From: JBDTGE01 sp050742975
GTDB lineage: Bacteria; Actinomycetota; Actinomycetes; Mycobacteriales; Jatrophihabitantaceae
Reading direction: 5' to 3'
DNA length: 24,525 bases
Assembly: GCA_050742975.1 (NCBI GenBank)
Contig: JBOGDQ010000312.1
Location: forward strand, 1 to 24,525
Shown: positions 24,471 through 24,525 of the stretch, piece after piece
Position numbering within the stretch: the stretch's first letter is position 1
Layout of the letters: every line of letters begins with the position of its first letter
Translations under genes and position numbers: made by a program
Notes under the pieces: model-generated
Seen by the model: the letters and a program-made list of their open reading frames with translations, nothing else
Database searches by the model: none
What the model was told of the DNA's origin: nothing

Positions 24471-24501
24471 GACGCTACCGTGCTGCTGCTGCGGTAGCGT
24501 C
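24471..24501. terminator. Strong 10-bp stem-loop upstream of the tlyA operon
   Basis: GACGCTACCG (24471-24480) and CGGTAGCGTC (24492-24501) form a perfect 10-bp stem with an 11-nt loop of CTG repeats. No T-run follows on either strand. On the minus strand it lies after whatever gene is beyond the right edge and before the small gene. It could be a terminator without a U-tract, common in high-GC bacteria, or a leader structure. Confidence 0.5.
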
Positions 24502-24507
24502 GGCTCG

Positions 24508-24525
24508 GCCCGGCTCCCGCCGGGC
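24508..24525. other. Second hairpin at the right edge
   Basis: GCCCGG (24508-24513) and CCGGGC (24520-24525) form a perfect 6-bp stem with a 6-nt loop, seven bases from the larger stem-loop. It is cut exactly at the window end and may be longer. Confidence 0.4.

Overview
The window is chromosomal DNA from a high-GC actinobacterium. The evidence is the very GC-rich sequence, the frequent GTG and TTG starts, and a gene order that follows Mycobacterium tuberculosis (from memory, Rv1832 down to Rv1822, then Rv1713 down to Rv1693). Genes absent from Mycobacterium at these positions, the monofunctional AroH beside rluB and the ribbon-helix-helix gene beside parA, suggest a Frankiales- or Streptomyces-like relative, but the genus cannot be fixed from sequence alone. 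Every gene I can support lies on the minus strand, so transcription runs from high to low coordinates. I see no prophage, insertion sequence, CRISPR array or other obvious foreign gene.

Region A (1-7624) holds glycine cleavage, a regulator cluster and an envelope cluster. gcvP is cut by the left edge and preceded by a glycine riboswitch. It is followed, going up in coordinates, by a MerR regulator (Rv1830/McdR type), a bifunctional-nuclease-domain protein, a second MerR protein (FtsR type), a GarA/OdhI-like FHA protein with an added zinc ribbon, and gcvH. Next come two DUF881 membrane proteins flanking a small basic membrane protein, and a CDP-alcohol phosphatidyltransferase.

A tRNA-Pro(GGG) gene (7764-7840) and a pair of hairpins sit exactly where the two M. 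tuberculosis-like blocks meet.

Region B (7927-15000) holds der, cmk, aroH, rluB, scpB, scpA, a small ribbon-helix-helix protein and a chromosomal parA. The two large non-coding gaps of the window flank aroH. The one between rluB and aroH carries the most unusual signal here: a degenerate tandem array with an exact 8-nt period (consensus about TCGNTRNA, 19 consecutive units in one phase). Shorter patches of the same pattern occur nearby and run into the 3' ends of rluB and cmk. The other gap lies where tyrA is often found in relatives and contains no recognisable gene.

Region C (15102-24401) is a tightly packed array, many members overlapping by 4 bp: a small hypothetical gene, tlyA, nadK, recN, steA, steB/mctB, pyrG, a Nudix ADP-ribose pyrophosphatase and xerD. 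The window is rich in chromosome-maintenance and division functions (FtsR, ScpAB, ParA, XerD, RecN, SteA/SteB), mixed with nucleotide metabolism (Cmk, PyrG, NadK, Nudix) and ribosome/RNA maturation (Der, RluB, TlyA). The right edge ends in two strong hairpins.
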